From contig NZ_QPEX01000045.1 in assembly GCF_003335505.1 (NCBI RefSeq), positions 124,001-188,000 on the forward strand: 64,000 nucleotides of DNA. Reading direction: 5' to 3'. Position 1 is the first letter of the stretch; every line of letters begins with the position of its first letter. The notes beneath the pieces are model-generated. The model did not search any database. It had not been told where the DNA came from and saw only the letters and a program-made list of their open reading frames with translations. This stretch comes from Bremerella cremea. Its GTDB lineage: Bacteria; Planctomycetota; Planctomycetia; Pirellulales; Pirellulaceae. Below are positions 25,709 through 36,640 of the stretch, piece after piece. The position numbers and the translations under genes are program-made.

Positions 25709-28011
25709 TCGCTCCAGTCTGCCTTCAGAACAAGCTCGTCCTCTTCTGCAGGAGGTTTGCCGTTCAGCGCGTTGCGGGCTTGTTTGTAGAGTACCGCGCG
25801 GCGACGGCGTATCAGATGCTTCAGATCATACGGCGTGAAACCAATTCGCTCGGCCATCTTGGCAAGCACTTTCTGCTCTGCCCGACAGACCGTGCCGTCA
25901 GCGAAGGCCATATCGATCATTTGGACCAGCCATACCTGGGCGATGTTGGCATCCTGAGGAATTTGGGCGATAAGCTGCTTATTGATTGCAGCCTGACACA
26001 TGTCTGTTAACTGCGAGCGGCTAATTCCGTAACGGTCGGCCAGTTGCTTGAGCTGTTCGATCTCCTGCGGATCGAAACGGCCATCGGCGGCAGCTACGAC
26101 GACAACCCACGAGAACATATCGACCGAACGCATACCGCTGGTCCACTGATCCAGTTCGAGCATGCGCGCCCGGATCGCGGCTTCGACATCGTAACTGCTG
26201 AGCCCGAGCTCTTTCGCCGCTGCAAACACGAACACCTTTTCCCAGGCCTCGAACTGAGCATCGAGCAGCGCCACGTTGATCAACGTTTGCAACCAGTACT
26301 TCAAAACTGGCGCATTCAATTCGAGAAGATGCGACCGGTCGAGCGGCTGGCGATCCTTTGCTGCCGCAGCGAGTGCGACATTCGAGACCTGGCATTCTTT
26401 GGCAACCAGGCGAATGAATGCATGCGTCTTCGCTTTCGGGAGTTGCAATTGACGCGAGAGATCGATCAGCACACGGCAAAGGGTCACGTCGTCTTCGCGA
26501 ATCAAGACATTTGGCGCGTGACCGTCGATTTGCACCCCTTCAATCTCACTCTTGGTGAACTGTGGCATGGCCTGTTCAACGACTACCGCGCGTTTCAAAG
26601 GGACGTCCTCGGCAAGGTAGGCCGGCGAGACAGTTACCTTGGTGGAAATCCCTTCGTATGCCTTCTTACGTAGTGCCATCGCTTCCGTTGATGTGAAGGG
26701 CAACATGTCGGCCAGTGTCCACTCTAGGGCCCCATCATTAAGAACCGTCTGGCAAAACTCGCACGCATGCGAAGCGTTGTTTGATTCCGGGGCACCACAC
26801 TTGGGACAATGCGAACTGGTAATTGTCCGTTCAATCCGGGTCTTCACGCCATGCTTCCGGACCAGGACCATCATCGTGCTGTTTTGCACAGGCTCTTTCT
26901 CGAGCACTATTTGACCACTTCGATCGATGCCCCGCCGGGCCGTCCAGCGGATGTGCATCAGGGCCTTGTCGTACGGTTCCTCCGCGATCACCCCAGAAAC
27001 ATCCGCCGCTAGGATGCGTGGCTCTAGATAAATCGTGCGATTGCCGAAGGTGTCTGGTTCAAGCTTTTTCTCGTACGCTTCGCAAAACCGATCGGTGGCA
27101 ACCTTACCGAGTGCATCGATCGAGCCCAGACGATCGGTCAGGAACTTGCGAAAAAAGATCACACTGGCACGGTCTTCCAAATAATGCGAACTGAAACCGT
27201 GGTCTTGCTTGATCCAGTAGCGGGTGGCACTGCTCATCTTGAACGGCTTAGTGATCCTCCAAGATGATTGATCCGAGATCTCGGACAAAACCCAATCATG
27301 CTCGCCAGAGCGGACGGTGCTCTCGCACGACGGGCATTTCTCCCACTGGTTCACGGACACATCCGCACCGCAGTTCGGACATTGCCCTTTTACCGAGCCG
27401 AAGTCTTTTGATTTTGTCTTGGCACCTCGACGACGGAGAAAGGTCCAAACTTCGGATATTTCTTCCGGCACATCCACCGCGATCTCGGCCGTACCTTCTT
27501 GCATGCGATATTCACGCATCGCTCTGCCGTTGAAACGGAGCGAAATCACCTCGAACGCGTTGTGGGTGTTCTTGGCCGAACTAATCTCAACCGGGGCGAC
27601 TTGGGAAAGGGTTAGTTTTTCGGTACGTCGCGACCTTCCTAAACTAACCTCTTCATCTAACCGGAACGCAAACCGCTGATAGATTCCGTCGGAAACGAAA
27701 GCCCGGATCTGGGCAAGATCTCCCTCGTCGATCGCATTTTCGACGGTAACAAATGCGTTCGTCGCAGCTTTACAGAATGTTTCCAGGTCGAAGTTGGGGT
27801 CAGCCTCTTGGATGGCATCGAGCGCTTGCTCCATTTGGCTCAGGCGAGCTTTTTTGCTTCCCAGCTTAATGGTCGCGAGTTCCCATAATTCGCCACGCAG
27901 ATGCTCGGAAGCCAAACCAGTTAAAATGACGAGCGTAACGACCGCAAAGACCACGGCCTCGATACCGCTAGCGGCGGTGAGAATCGCATTTTCCGCCACA
28001 AACCAAGCCAT
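25705..28011 (-). CDS. Tim44-like / zinc-ribbon / TerB-like multidomain protein
   Basis: 768 residues. Order: an N-terminal hydrophobic anchor (about 8-35); a Tim44-like domain (about 70-200, DLETFCKAATNAFVTVENAIDEGDL then a DLAQIRAFVSDGIY segment); a first zinc ribbon near 209-226 (CPNCG then CPSC); a second Tim44-like stretch; a second zinc ribbon near 400-420 (CPKCG then CEFC); and a C-terminal TerB-like helical region (about 630-730) with two acidic repeats, AAADGRFDPQEIEQ and AFADGTVCRAEQ. Tim44-like domains bind membrane lipids and TerB domains bind metal or stress partners. The role is unknown; membrane-associated stress or transport sensing is a guess. Single gene. Confidence 0.78.
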   Translation of the reverse strand: MAWFVAENAILTAASGIEAVVFAVVTLVILTGLASEHLRGELWELATIKLGSKKARLSQMEQALDAIQEADPNFDLETFCKAATNAFVTVENAIDEGDLAQIRAFVSDGIYQRFAFRLDEEVSLGRSRRTEKLTLSQVAPVEISSAKNTHNAFEVISLRFNGRAMREYRMQEGTAEIAVDVPEEISEVWTFLRRRGAKTKSKDFGSVKGQCPNCGADVSVNQWEKCPSCESTVRSGEHDWVLSEISDQSSWRITKPFKMSSATRYWIKQDHGFSSHYLEDRASVIFFRKFLTDRLGSIDALGKVATDRFCEAYEKKLEPDTFGNRTIYLEPRILAADVSGVIAEEPYDKALMHIRWTARRGIDRSGQIVLEKEPVQNSTMMVLVRKHGVKTRIERTITSSHCPKCGAPESNNASHACEFCQTVLNDGALEWTLADMLPFTSTEAMALRKKAYEGISTKVTVSPAYLAEDVPLKRAVVVEQAMPQFTKSEIEGVQIDGHAPNVLIREDDVTLCRVLIDLSRQLQLPKAKTHAFIRLVAKECQVSNVALAAAAKDRQPLDRSHLLELNAPVLKYWLQTLINVALLDAQFEAWEKVFVFAAAKELGLSSYDVEAAIRARMLELDQWTSGMRSVDMFSWVVVVAAADGRFDPQEIEQLKQLADRYGISRSQLTDMCQAAINKQLIAQIPQDANIAQVWLVQMIDMAFADGTVCRAEQKVLAKMAERIGFTPYDLKHLIRRRRAVLYKQARNALNGKPPAEEDELVLKADWSD

Positions 28012-28151
28012 TTATTCAATCGCCCGCAAGGACGACGGCGAAGAAGGAACCAAACCGAAAAGTGGCCACGCACTAGCGCAGCCAAAAGTGATGTTCGAAT
28101 ACTTATTCGTCGAGTCTAGAAGAATCTTGCGCGAAAATCGACTGGCGAAGC

Positions 28152-29231
28152 CTAATTCCGCTCGTCTCGGTGTTCTTTTCCTCGGTCTTGCAGATAACGG
28201 CGCAAGTAAAGAGCCCGCTCGATGTTGCGACCAGCGGTATCAAGTTCGTTACCACGCAACTTCTGCAAATGGGCGGGTTGCGTTTCAACAAACAGCTTGT
28301 TGATGTCGGAGATCGCGAGGTCGTCGATCAAGCCCAAGTTCACCCCCATGCGGACGCTTGAGAGGAGGTGCATCGTTTCTTCACTGCTAATCGTCTGAGC
28401 GGTGCAGAGGATCCCATAGGCTCGGCTGATCTTATCGTGCAGATCTTCGCGGTTCTGGGTGATCAGAAAGTCACGAGCTTTGCGTTCGTACTCGATAATC
28501 ATCGGCACGACGCCACTCACTTGGCCGATCAGTTCTTCTTCGGATTTGCCGAGCGTAATCTGATTGCTGATCTGATAGAAATCTCCCATCGCCTGGGAAC
28601 CTTCGCCATACAGCCCGCGCACGGCCAGGTTGATCTTTTGCAGGCTGCGAAAGACTTTTTCAATCTGGTTGGTAATCACCAGGGCGGGCAAATGCAGCAT
28701 CACACTCACGCGCATGCCGGTGCCAACGTTGGTGGGGCAAGCCGTTAGATAGCCCAAACGTTCGTGAAATGCATAGCTAAGCTTGCTTTCCAGTTGGTCG
28801 TCGACTTCGTTGATTTGATTCCAGGCGCTGGTCAAATCTAGCCCGCTTTTCATGACTTGAATTCGGAGATGATCTTCCTCGTTGATCATCACGCTCAAGC
28901 GTTCGTCGTTGTCAATCGCAACGCTCCGAGCCCCTTCGGCCTCGGCATGTTCGCGGCTGATTAGCTGGCGTTCGGTGAGAAACTGGCGATCGACATGGGC
29001 CAATTCGTCGACACGCAGATAATACAGCGTGTTGAAGCCTGGGATCGCTTGCAGACGGTCGTGAACCATCTTTTCGATCGACTTGCGATCTTGCGATGCG
29101 CAGCGGCGAATAAAAGGGAACTCAGCCAGATTACGTGCCAGACGGATTCGGCTACTGATCACGATATCGGACTCAGGCCCGCTGCCGCGCATCCATTCGC
29201 CTGATCGACATGCCAATTCGCGTAATTCCAC
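28152..29231 (-). CDS. mcsB: Protein-arginine kinase McsB
   Basis: 359 residues of the ATP:guanido phosphotransferase fold, the length of Firmicute McsB. The ATP site includes SSRIRLARNL (27-36), the acidic NEEDH motif (117-121) binds the substrate guanidinium, and Cys165 in LTACPTNVGTGMR is the catalytic-site cysteine. In Bacillus it phosphorylates arginines to mark proteins for ClpC-ClpP degradation. The start is GTG at 29231 with AGGA just upstream. It follows mcsA by 66 bp on the same strand, preserving the mcsA-mcsB order. No ctsR or clpC is in the window. Confidence 0.95.
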   Translation of the reverse strand: MELRELACRSGEWMRGSGPESDIVISSRIRLARNLAEFPFIRRCASQDRKSIEKMVHDRLQAIPGFNTLYYLRVDELAHVDRQFLTERQLISREHAEAEGARSVAIDNDERLSVMINEEDHLRIQVMKSGLDLTSAWNQINEVDDQLESKLSYAFHERLGYLTACPTNVGTGMRVSVMLHLPALVITNQIEKVFRSLQKINLAVRGLYGEGSQAMGDFYQISNQITLGKSEEELIGQVSGVVPMIIEYERKARDFLITQNREDLHDKISRAYGILCTAQTISSEETMHLLSSVRMGVNLGLIDDLAISDINKLFVETQPAHLQKLRGNELDTAGRNIERALYLRRYLQDRGKEHRDERN

Positions 29232-29297
29232 GTATTCCTAACCTTCATTCACCAGATTGGCGATTTGCCGCCTCAGGATCTTCCTGGGGCTTCCACG

Positions 29298-29807
29298 TTA
29301 CTCTTGACCTTCTTCAATCTTACGAATTTCGTCCCGGATCTGGGAGGCACGCTCGTAATCTTCTTTCTCGATCGCCACTTTCATGTCGTTGTGCAGCTGG
29401 ATGAGTTGCGTTTGCTGCTGCGACGTCTGGCGATGATGTTTGGGATGCTTGCCCGCGTGAATATTGTCGCCATGAATGTTGACAATTAGCGGATCGAGTT
29501 CGCTGCCGAAGCAGGTGTAGTCGTGCGGACAGCCCAAACGGCCTTGATTGCGGAACTCGTAGAAAGTGATACCACAAATCGGACAAGCCTGCTCGTCGAG
29601 CTTGGCTAGTTCCTTGGCGGTATCGGTGACTTTCAATTGTTGATGCAACATTCCTGCCAACGATGGCTGAATCGGCATCCCCCCCGACGGATTTTGGGAT
29701 AAGTAGGTCTGCGCGCATTGCTCGCAGAGATGCAATTCGTGCGGCTTCTCACCGGTAAGCTCGGTAATGTGAAAGGTCGCTGGCTTTTCGCACTGCTGGC
29801 ACTTCAT
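29298..29807 (-). CDS. mcsA: McsA-like zinc-finger and UVR-motif activator of McsB
   Basis: 169 residues from the ATG at 29807, just before CQQC; a start at 29849 would prepend non-family sequence. Four Cys pairs are visible: CQQC, CEQC, CPICG and a fourth set at GCPHDYTCF, which fit two zinc-binding domains. The C-terminal UVR motif (EKEDYERASQIRDEI) is the UvrB/UvrC-type contact helix. In Firmicutes McsA activates the kinase McsB and tethers it to ClpC. The mcsB gene follows after 66 bp. GGAGGGG lies upstream of the ATG. Confidence 0.92.
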   Translation of the reverse strand: MKCQQCEKPATFHITELTGEKPHELHLCEQCAQTYLSQNPSGGMPIQPSLAGMLHQQLKVTDTAKELAKLDEQACPICGITFYEFRNQGRLGCPHDYTCFGSELDPLIVNIHGDNIHAGKHPKHHRQTSQQQTQLIQLHNDMKVAIEKEDYERASQIRDEIRKIEEGQE

Positions 29808-30099
29808 AACGAAAGATCCCCTCCTTCCACCTAACTGAACAAATAGCACAATTTCCTCGCCCTAAGACAAGCGGAAAGCCTTAAAGCAGGAAACGATCAA
29901 CGTAAATCCAAATTGCAATTAGAGATACCGCGCGAGGATTATTCTGGATTCTATCGACGCTAAGGGGGGTGTCAAGATAAGACGACATCCCGTTCAATGT
30001 TACCAGAGACCGAAATTTCGTGGACGTGAACATTTATCTGTTCCCACGCGTCTCCTCCGATATATTGGCTTCGCGGTTCCCCTGGCAGACACCTGATTT

Positions 30100-31611
<1,512 letters not shown>

Positions 31612-31664
31612 CTCAAGCGGTATCCGCTTTCCCAGGCAGAGGTAACTTGCCAGAATAAAAGAGA

Positions 31665-31700
31665 GGCGGAACATCGGTTCTGCCCGACTTCCCCTTTTTT
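31665..31700 (+). terminator. Probable terminator after trpE
   Basis: GGCGGAAC (31665-31672) pairs with GTTCTGCC (31677-31684), one G-U pair and a four-base loop. A run of six T residues (31695-31700) follows, but 10 nt beyond the stem, so efficiency is uncertain. Confidence 0.38.
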
Positions 31701-31722
31701 CGGATATAGTTCATTGCGCACC

Positions 31723-32031
31723 ATGATTCACGTTATCGCTACGATTGAAGTCGCCGAAGGTACTCGTGACAAATTCTTGGAACACTTCCACAATTTGGTT
31801 CCGCTCGTATTGGAAGAAGAAGGCTGCATCAGCTACGGCCCGGCTATCGATGTCGATGCCAAGCTCGACGTGCAAATTGGACCTCGCGATAACGTCGTGA
31901 CCGTGGTAGAAGCCTGGGAATCGGTCGAAGCTTTGCATGCCCACTTGGCGGCTCCGCACATGGACGACTATCGCGAAAAGGTGAAAGATATTGTCACCGA
32001 TACCAAGATCCAGGTTCTCAGCCCCGCCTAA
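31723..32031 (+). CDS. Putative quinol monooxygenase (antibiotic biosynthesis monooxygenase-like)
   Basis: 102 residues from the ATG at 31723. The ferredoxin-like ABM fold is readable: MIHVIATIEVAEGT, FLEHFHNLVPLVLEEEGCISY, TVVEAWESVEALHAHLAAPHM and the C-terminal strand KIQVLSP. Family members are dimers that act on quinols or heme-like substrates, often without cofactors (YgiN-like). The role is inferred only from family. It is separated from trpE by a hairpin and followed by its own possible terminator, so it is probably a separate unit. Confidence 0.85.
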   Translation: MIHVIATIEVAEGTRDKFLEHFHNLVPLVLEEEGCISYGPAIDVDAKLDVQIGPRDNVVTVVEAWESVEALHAHLAAPHMDDYREKVKDIVTDTKIQVLSPA

Positions 32032-32418
32032 CACCTGCTTGAGGACTACGCTGCGCATTCAACAGGGGCAACCATTGGGAAGCCCCTTTATTTATGGCTA
32101 GAAGGCTCGCCAGAGCCGTAGTTTTGCGTGCAAAGATCAACTTCCGCAACATCTTGCCGGTCCCGGCGGCCGACGTGCCAGGCAGGAAATACCTGCGGGC
32201 GAGTCACCTTTCGCTACGTCTTATCCCCCTTAATCGTAGCTTCCTCAAGCGAAAACCAACCGGTTGTTATGCCCGCAGTCAGAATTCCGTAAGTCAGCAA
32301 GCTCAAAGTAACTTGGCGTTCTGCTTGCTTCGCACCCTTAACTTTCCTACGCTACGAGGAAAGAAATAACGCCTGACGCGAGCAGCAACTGGCTCGACGA
32401 AGCGGACTCCTCATTCCG
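32032..32418. other. Intergenic region before the 905-residue membrane protein
   Basis: 387 bp. It holds the hairpin at 32064-32092 and then a stretch with several short dyads (for example CAGG-AAATA-CCTG) that are too short to weigh. No coding signal I trust; presumably it contains the promoter for the downstream gene cluster. Confidence 0.5.
32064..32092 (+). terminator. Terminator-like hairpin after the monooxygenase gene
   Basis: AGGGGC (32064-32069) and GCCCCT (32082-32087) pair around a 12-nt loop, followed by TTATTTAT. The stem is short but GC-rich and is 32 bp past the stop codon. Confidence 0.55.
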
Positions 32419-35136
32419 GTGGCTGAAGATCTCTCTAGCATGGCACTGAAAAACGACTCGGCGCGAAACGAATTCACTCCGTTGTTCACATCCTCTTTGC
32501 GCAACAAGTGGCTCACTTTTTTCCTCCTCTTGGGGACGTTAGCCACAACGGGCTGCTCGGGCTGTTTCGAAGGAGCAGAAACTGTCGAAGAACGTCAGAA
32601 ACGCCTGGAAAAGGAAGAAACCAAAGAAGATTTCGAGCCTCCTAAGCTAAACGTGCTGCCGTCCGACGATCGCAAGACTCGGCTTAATCGAGTGAAGCCA
32701 GGGCACTGGACTAACGTTAGCACGCAAATGAAGGCGAACAATTTCGACTTCCGGGGCGAGCTCTACGCTTACACCGTTTCGCAAAACTCGCCAGTCCCCA
32801 TTCGCGACACCGACTATTACTTCTCTTCGACGCGTCCGCTTGCCCTGCCGAAAGGGAAAGAGCGTTGGTCGGATGTTCTTTTTTATCCGCCGCTCTTCAA
32901 CCAGAACAACAAGTCGACGCGAATGTTTGCCTGCGATTTACGGCCTGCCGGTGGCGGACGCGCCGTACTTGTCGACCGCTTGCCCACGACTCGAATGCAT
33001 AAGCAGGAATACTACATGGTCGTGTTGGCTTCTTCTGCCGACGCCTACCAGTTTCTAGAAGCGACCGACGTGATTCGCCCGCTGCACGATTTGAACTCGG
33101 CTGAAGAGACAGCCCCCCACTATCGTTTGATCCTTCCGAAAGTGGTCGACCGGGTTGCGGTGCCTGAGAACTCGATGGCCTGGACTTCCATTGCCTATGT
33201 GTTCTGGGACGACATCGATCCCAACATGCTCTCACTCGACCAACAACAAGCAATGCTCGATTGGCTGCACTATGGCGGCCAGTTGATTATCAGTGGTCCT
33301 GATTCCTTAAATCAACTGAAACTCAGTTTCCTGGCCGACTACTTGCCCGCCGAGGACACCGGTAGCATCGAATTGGGGATCGAACGGTTTGCTGAGATCA
33401 ACGATACGTTCGTCCAAGAAGAACGTATCTGGGAACAAGGCAACATGAATACTTATCGATACACCATCAAACTACCTAGTGGTCCATTGCGTGGGTCGGA
33501 ACTCAAGCTGCATCCTAACGCCCAATATGTCCCCAACACTGGCGACCTCGTCGCGGAACGCCATGTTGGCCGAGGCCGGATTGCGGTGACCGCATTCCAG
33601 ATTCGTGCCCCTGATCTTTCTAAGAACTGGAAAAACTTCGACAGCTTCTTCAATGCGGTTTTATTGCGTCGTCCGGCTCGCGATTTTAAGGAAGTTCAAG
33701 GAGCCAGCGAAATCGTTACGCTGTGGGCCGACCGAGAAGCTTTTAACGACCCGCGTCGGGTAACCTCGTTACGTTTTATGAGCCGCGACCTGAGCAACAA
33801 TTTGCCCGCGAATCAACTGAAAGATGCCAAGCTCTTGGTGAAAACCAGCCCCGATTCAAGCGCGAAGCCAGAAGAGGGGACGGTAACAGATTTAGAGGAA
33901 TTACGAATCCGACAATTTGCCCAGCGTACCCCATCCCAAAACAACAACCAGGCCTTAGAAGAACAAGCTCTCCGCGAAGCGATTCAAAGGCAAGACCCTA
34001 ATAACCTGTACTCGGGCTTTGGCTACGACGATCAATCAGGCGTGGCAGGCTGGAATGACAAGAGCGGTATCTCCGCCGCAGCGCGCGAATGCCTACGCGA
34101 CGCTGCCGGCATTTCGATTCCCAACGGCAACTTCGTGCTGCGTGTGACGGCAGGGTATCTGCTAGTGCTGGTGCCACTGAATTGGTTGGTATTCTGGTTG
34201 ATTGGCCGGGTGGAATGGGCTTGGATCGCTGCGCCGGTAATTGCGATTTTCGGGGCATTGTTCGTGATTAAACTCGCCGAACTCGACATCGGCTTTGCCC
34301 GTAGTCGAACCGAAATTGCCTTCATGGAAGTCCAGCCCAACTACCATCGCGCCCACCTCACACGCTTTACTTCGCTTTATACTTCGTTAAGCACGTCATA
34401 CGATATGCTATTCACCGAGTCGACTGCGGTGGCATTGCCGTTTGGCCGTTCGCAAGATTCTCAAAGCAACCAAGCGAGGCGTTTCAACAGCGGGTTCAGC
34501 GAAGTTCAATACCGCCAGGAAGGCAACGACATCAAACTATCCGGACTGCAGGTAGCCTCGAACTCGTCGACGATGGTCCACAGCGAGTACTTCCTCTCTT
34601 CGTCCTCACAACCCGTCTTCCAGTGGAACGTCAACCAAGAGGGGCAAGATCAACTGACCTATGGGTCGTCGCAAACCCTGCACGACGTTGGCATCGTGCG
34701 TCGCAATGCCCGCACTAAGGCCATTGAAGTCGCCTGGCTGGGTGATCTAGAGCCCGATTCAAAACAGAAAGTCACCTTCAGCAAGCCCCAAGACGAATGG
34801 GAGCTATTCCCCCAGTGGCTCGAATCGCCTGTGTTAAGCTTGAATCGTGCCGCCGGAGAAGTAAATCTGCGGCATCTGCTAAACGCGGTAAAAGAGGTAA
34901 AACATCTCAACCCTGGCGAAACCCGGCTGATAGGCTGGACCGACGAAGACATGCCAGGCCTGACAATTTCGCCAGCTTCCAGCCAGCGTACAATTCGCAC
35001 CATGGTACTCGGACACCTTAGCTACGGCGAGTTTCCGGTACCCAAGGCTGACCTACACACCCGACGCGTCGGCGGTCAGGAACCAGCCCAAATGCAAGCC
35101 ATCGAACTAGACCTGCTTGAAGAAGCCACGAATTAA
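32419..35136 (+). CDS. Large membrane lipoprotein with GldG-like region, unknown function
   Basis: 905 residues from GTG 32419; an ATG at 32440 is an equally possible start. A signal region ends in a lipobox (ATTGC then SGC). The middle part (about 267-300) contains SLDQQQAMLDWLHYGGQLIIS, like the amidotransferase-type domain of GldG/DUF4350 proteins. Two transmembrane helices follow at about 572-597 and 602-624 (LLVLVPLNWLVFWLIGRVEW, then a second), then a conserved-looking AHLTRFTSLYTSLSTSYD and a long beta-rich C-terminal domain. It is 42 bp upstream of an ABC ATPase gene. By analogy with GldA-GldF-GldG it may be the extracellular partner of an ABC system, but no permease is present. Confidence 0.72.
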   Translation: MAEDLSSMALKNDSARNEFTPLFTSSLRNKWLTFFLLLGTLATTGCSGCFEGAETVEERQKRLEKEETKEDFEPPKLNVLPSDDRKTRLNRVKPGHWTNVSTQMKANNFDFRGELYAYTVSQNSPVPIRDTDYYFSSTRPLALPKGKERWSDVLFYPPLFNQNNKSTRMFACDLRPAGGGRAVLVDRLPTTRMHKQEYYMVVLASSADAYQFLEATDVIRPLHDLNSAEETAPHYRLILPKVVDRVAVPENSMAWTSIAYVFWDDIDPNMLSLDQQQAMLDWLHYGGQLIISGPDSLNQLKLSFLADYLPAEDTGSIELGIERFAEINDTFVQEERIWEQGNMNTYRYTIKLPSGPLRGSELKLHPNAQYVPNTGDLVAERHVGRGRIAVTAFQIRAPDLSKNWKNFDSFFNAVLLRRPARDFKEVQGASEIVTLWADREAFNDPRRVTSLRFMSRDLSNNLPANQLKDAKLLVKTSPDSSAKPEEGTVTDLEELRIRQFAQRTPSQNNNQALEEQALREAIQRQDPNNLYSGFGYDDQSGVAGWNDKSGISAAARECLRDAAGISIPNGNFVLRVTAGYLLVLVPLNWLVFWLIGRVEWAWIAAPVIAIFGALFVIKLAELDIGFARSRTEIAFMEVQPNYHRAHLTRFTSLYTSLSTSYDMLFTESTAVALPFGRSQDSQSNQARRFNSGFSEVQYRQEGNDIKLSGLQVASNSSTMVHSEYFLSSSSQPVFQWNVNQEGQDQLTYGSSQTLHDVGIVRRNARTKAIEVAWLGDLEPDSKQKVTFSKPQDEWELFPQWLESPVLSLNRAAGEVNLRHLLNAVKEVKHLNPGETRLIGWTDEDMPGLTISPASSQRTIRTMVLGHLSYGEFPVPKADLHTRRVGGQEPAQMQAIELDLLEEATN

Positions 35137-35178
35137 TTCCACGACCATGATTTCCGCCGCCCCTAGGATGCGCACGCG

Positions 35179-36105
35179 ATGATTGAATTAGTTGATTTCG
35201 GGAAAGACTATGGTGATTTCACTGCGGTCAAATGCTTGAATCTCAAGATCGAAGCGGGCGAGATGTTTGGCTTCATCGGCCCCAATGGCGCCGGCAAAAG
35301 CACCAGCATTCGCTTTTTGGCCACGCTCTTAAAAGCCTCGCGAGGCGAGGGCTTTGTCAACGGATTTAACGTTGCCCAGCAGCCCATGGATGTGCGGCAC
35401 AGTGTCGGCTACATGCCGGACAACTTCGGTGTGTACGACGGCATGAAGGTTTGGGAGTTTCTCGACTTCTTCGCCGTCGCCTATAAAATTCCGCGCACTC
35501 GCCGCAAAGCGGTCATCACCGACGTGTTGGAACTACTGGACCTGACCCACAAACGCAACGACTTTGTCAACGGTCTTTCGCGAGGGATGAAGCAGCGGCT
35601 TTGCCTGGCCAAAACCTTGGTTCACGACCCTCCGGTGCTCATCCTGGATGAACCAGCCAGTGGTCTCGATCCACGGGCTCGTTTGGAAGTCAAGGCGTTG
35701 CTCAAAGAACTTCGCAAGATGGGTAAGACCATCCTTATTTCCAGCCACATCCTGACCGAACTGGCCGACTGCTGTACCTCGGTCGGCATTGTCGAACGAG
35801 GAGAACTGCTGATGAGCGGTAGCATCGAAGATGTTTACCGCCGCATTCGCAAAAACCGAATCATCAACATCAAATTTGTCGACGGCATGGACGCCGGTCT
35901 CTCGATCATTCGCAGCATGCCTGAATGTGTCGACGTCGATGTCGATCGTGGCCAGGTTACCTGCGAACTTCAAACCGACGACCAAGGAGTCGCCTCGCTG
36001 CTGAAGAAGTTGGTCGACAACCAGATCAACGTGCGTACTTTTGCCGAAAAAGACCCAACACTGGAAGACGTCTTCATGATGGTAACCAAAGGGCTGGTGA
36101 CCTAA
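35179..36105 (+). CDS. ABC transporter ATP-binding protein
   Basis: 308 residues. Walker A is GPNGAGKST (about 35-43), the signature is LSRGMKQRLCLAKTL, a variant of LSGGQ, and Walker B is LILDEPASGLDP followed by the His switch in ISSHI. The C-terminal 90 residues form an extra domain seen in ABC-2-type ATPases (DrrA/CcmA/NatA group). It should energise export or a membrane rearrangement. No ABC-2 permease is adjacent; the 905-residue membrane protein 42 bp upstream is the likely partner, and the LURP-one-like gene follows after 25 bp. Confidence 0.9.
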   Translation: MIELVDFGKDYGDFTAVKCLNLKIEAGEMFGFIGPNGAGKSTSIRFLATLLKASRGEGFVNGFNVAQQPMDVRHSVGYMPDNFGVYDGMKVWEFLDFFAVAYKIPRTRRKAVITDVLELLDLTHKRNDFVNGLSRGMKQRLCLAKTLVHDPPVLILDEPASGLDPRARLEVKALLKELRKMGKTILISSHILTELADCCTSVGIVERGELLMSGSIEDVYRRIRKNRIINIKFVDGMDAGLSIIRSMPECVDVDVDRGQVTCELQTDDQGVASLLKKLVDNQINVRTFAEKDPTLEDVFMMVTKGLVT

Positions 36106-36130
36106 GGACACTATTCTGGGCAGCTAGTGC

Positions 36131-36616
36131 ATGCGATATGTTATCAAGGAACGCTTCTGGTCTTGGGGCGACAAATATTACGTTTACAACGAACACCAAG
36201 ACCCTGTTTATGAAATCGTGGGAAAGGTCTTTTCTTGGGGAGATCAGCTCTCTTTCCGCGACATGCAAGGGAACGAACTAGCCTACATCTCGCAGCGGCT
36301 CCTCTCGTGGATGCCTTGTTACGAGATCTACCTACAAGGCGAACTCTTCGCAGTGATGCGGAAGAAATTCACTTGGTTCCAGCAAAAATTCGTGCTCGAT
36401 ATCCCTGGTCCCAACGATTACACAATCGATGGCAGCTTCTGGGTGCATAATTATGCCTTTCAACGCCAAGGCCGTACGGTTGCCAAAATCTCGAAAGCAT
36501 TTTGGGCCTGGACCGACAGCTATGGGATTGAAACGGTTAAGGGAGAAGACGACGTCACCATCCTCTGCGCATGCATCGTCATCGATCAAATCTTGGACGA
36601 CCAGCGGTCAGATTAA
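36131..36616 (+). CDS. LURP-one-related (LOR) family protein
   Basis: 161 residues. The fold is a Tubby-like beta barrel: repeated aromatic patterns such as MRYVIKERFWSWGDKYYVYN, KVFSWGDQLSFRDMQGNELA and KFTWFQQKF, ending in a helix (ILCACIVIDQILDDQ). LOR proteins are thought to bind phospholipids at the membrane; bacterial members are uncharacterised. It has no signal peptide. It starts 25 bp after the ABC ATPase gene and converges with a minus-strand gene 24 bp beyond its stop. Confidence 0.85.
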   Translation: MRYVIKERFWSWGDKYYVYNEHQDPVYEIVGKVFSWGDQLSFRDMQGNELAYISQRLLSWMPCYEIYLQGELFAVMRKKFTWFQQKFVLDIPGPNDYTIDGSFWVHNYAFQRQGRTVAKISKAFWAWTDSYGIETVKGEDDVTILCACIVIDQILDDQRSD

Positions 36617-36640
36617 GTTTGCCCTGGGCCAAACCGCCTG

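Noticed and set aside
29808-30099. Trp attenuator or leader peptide before trpE
   Set aside because: No short frame with tandem Trp codons and no terminator/antiterminator pair was found.
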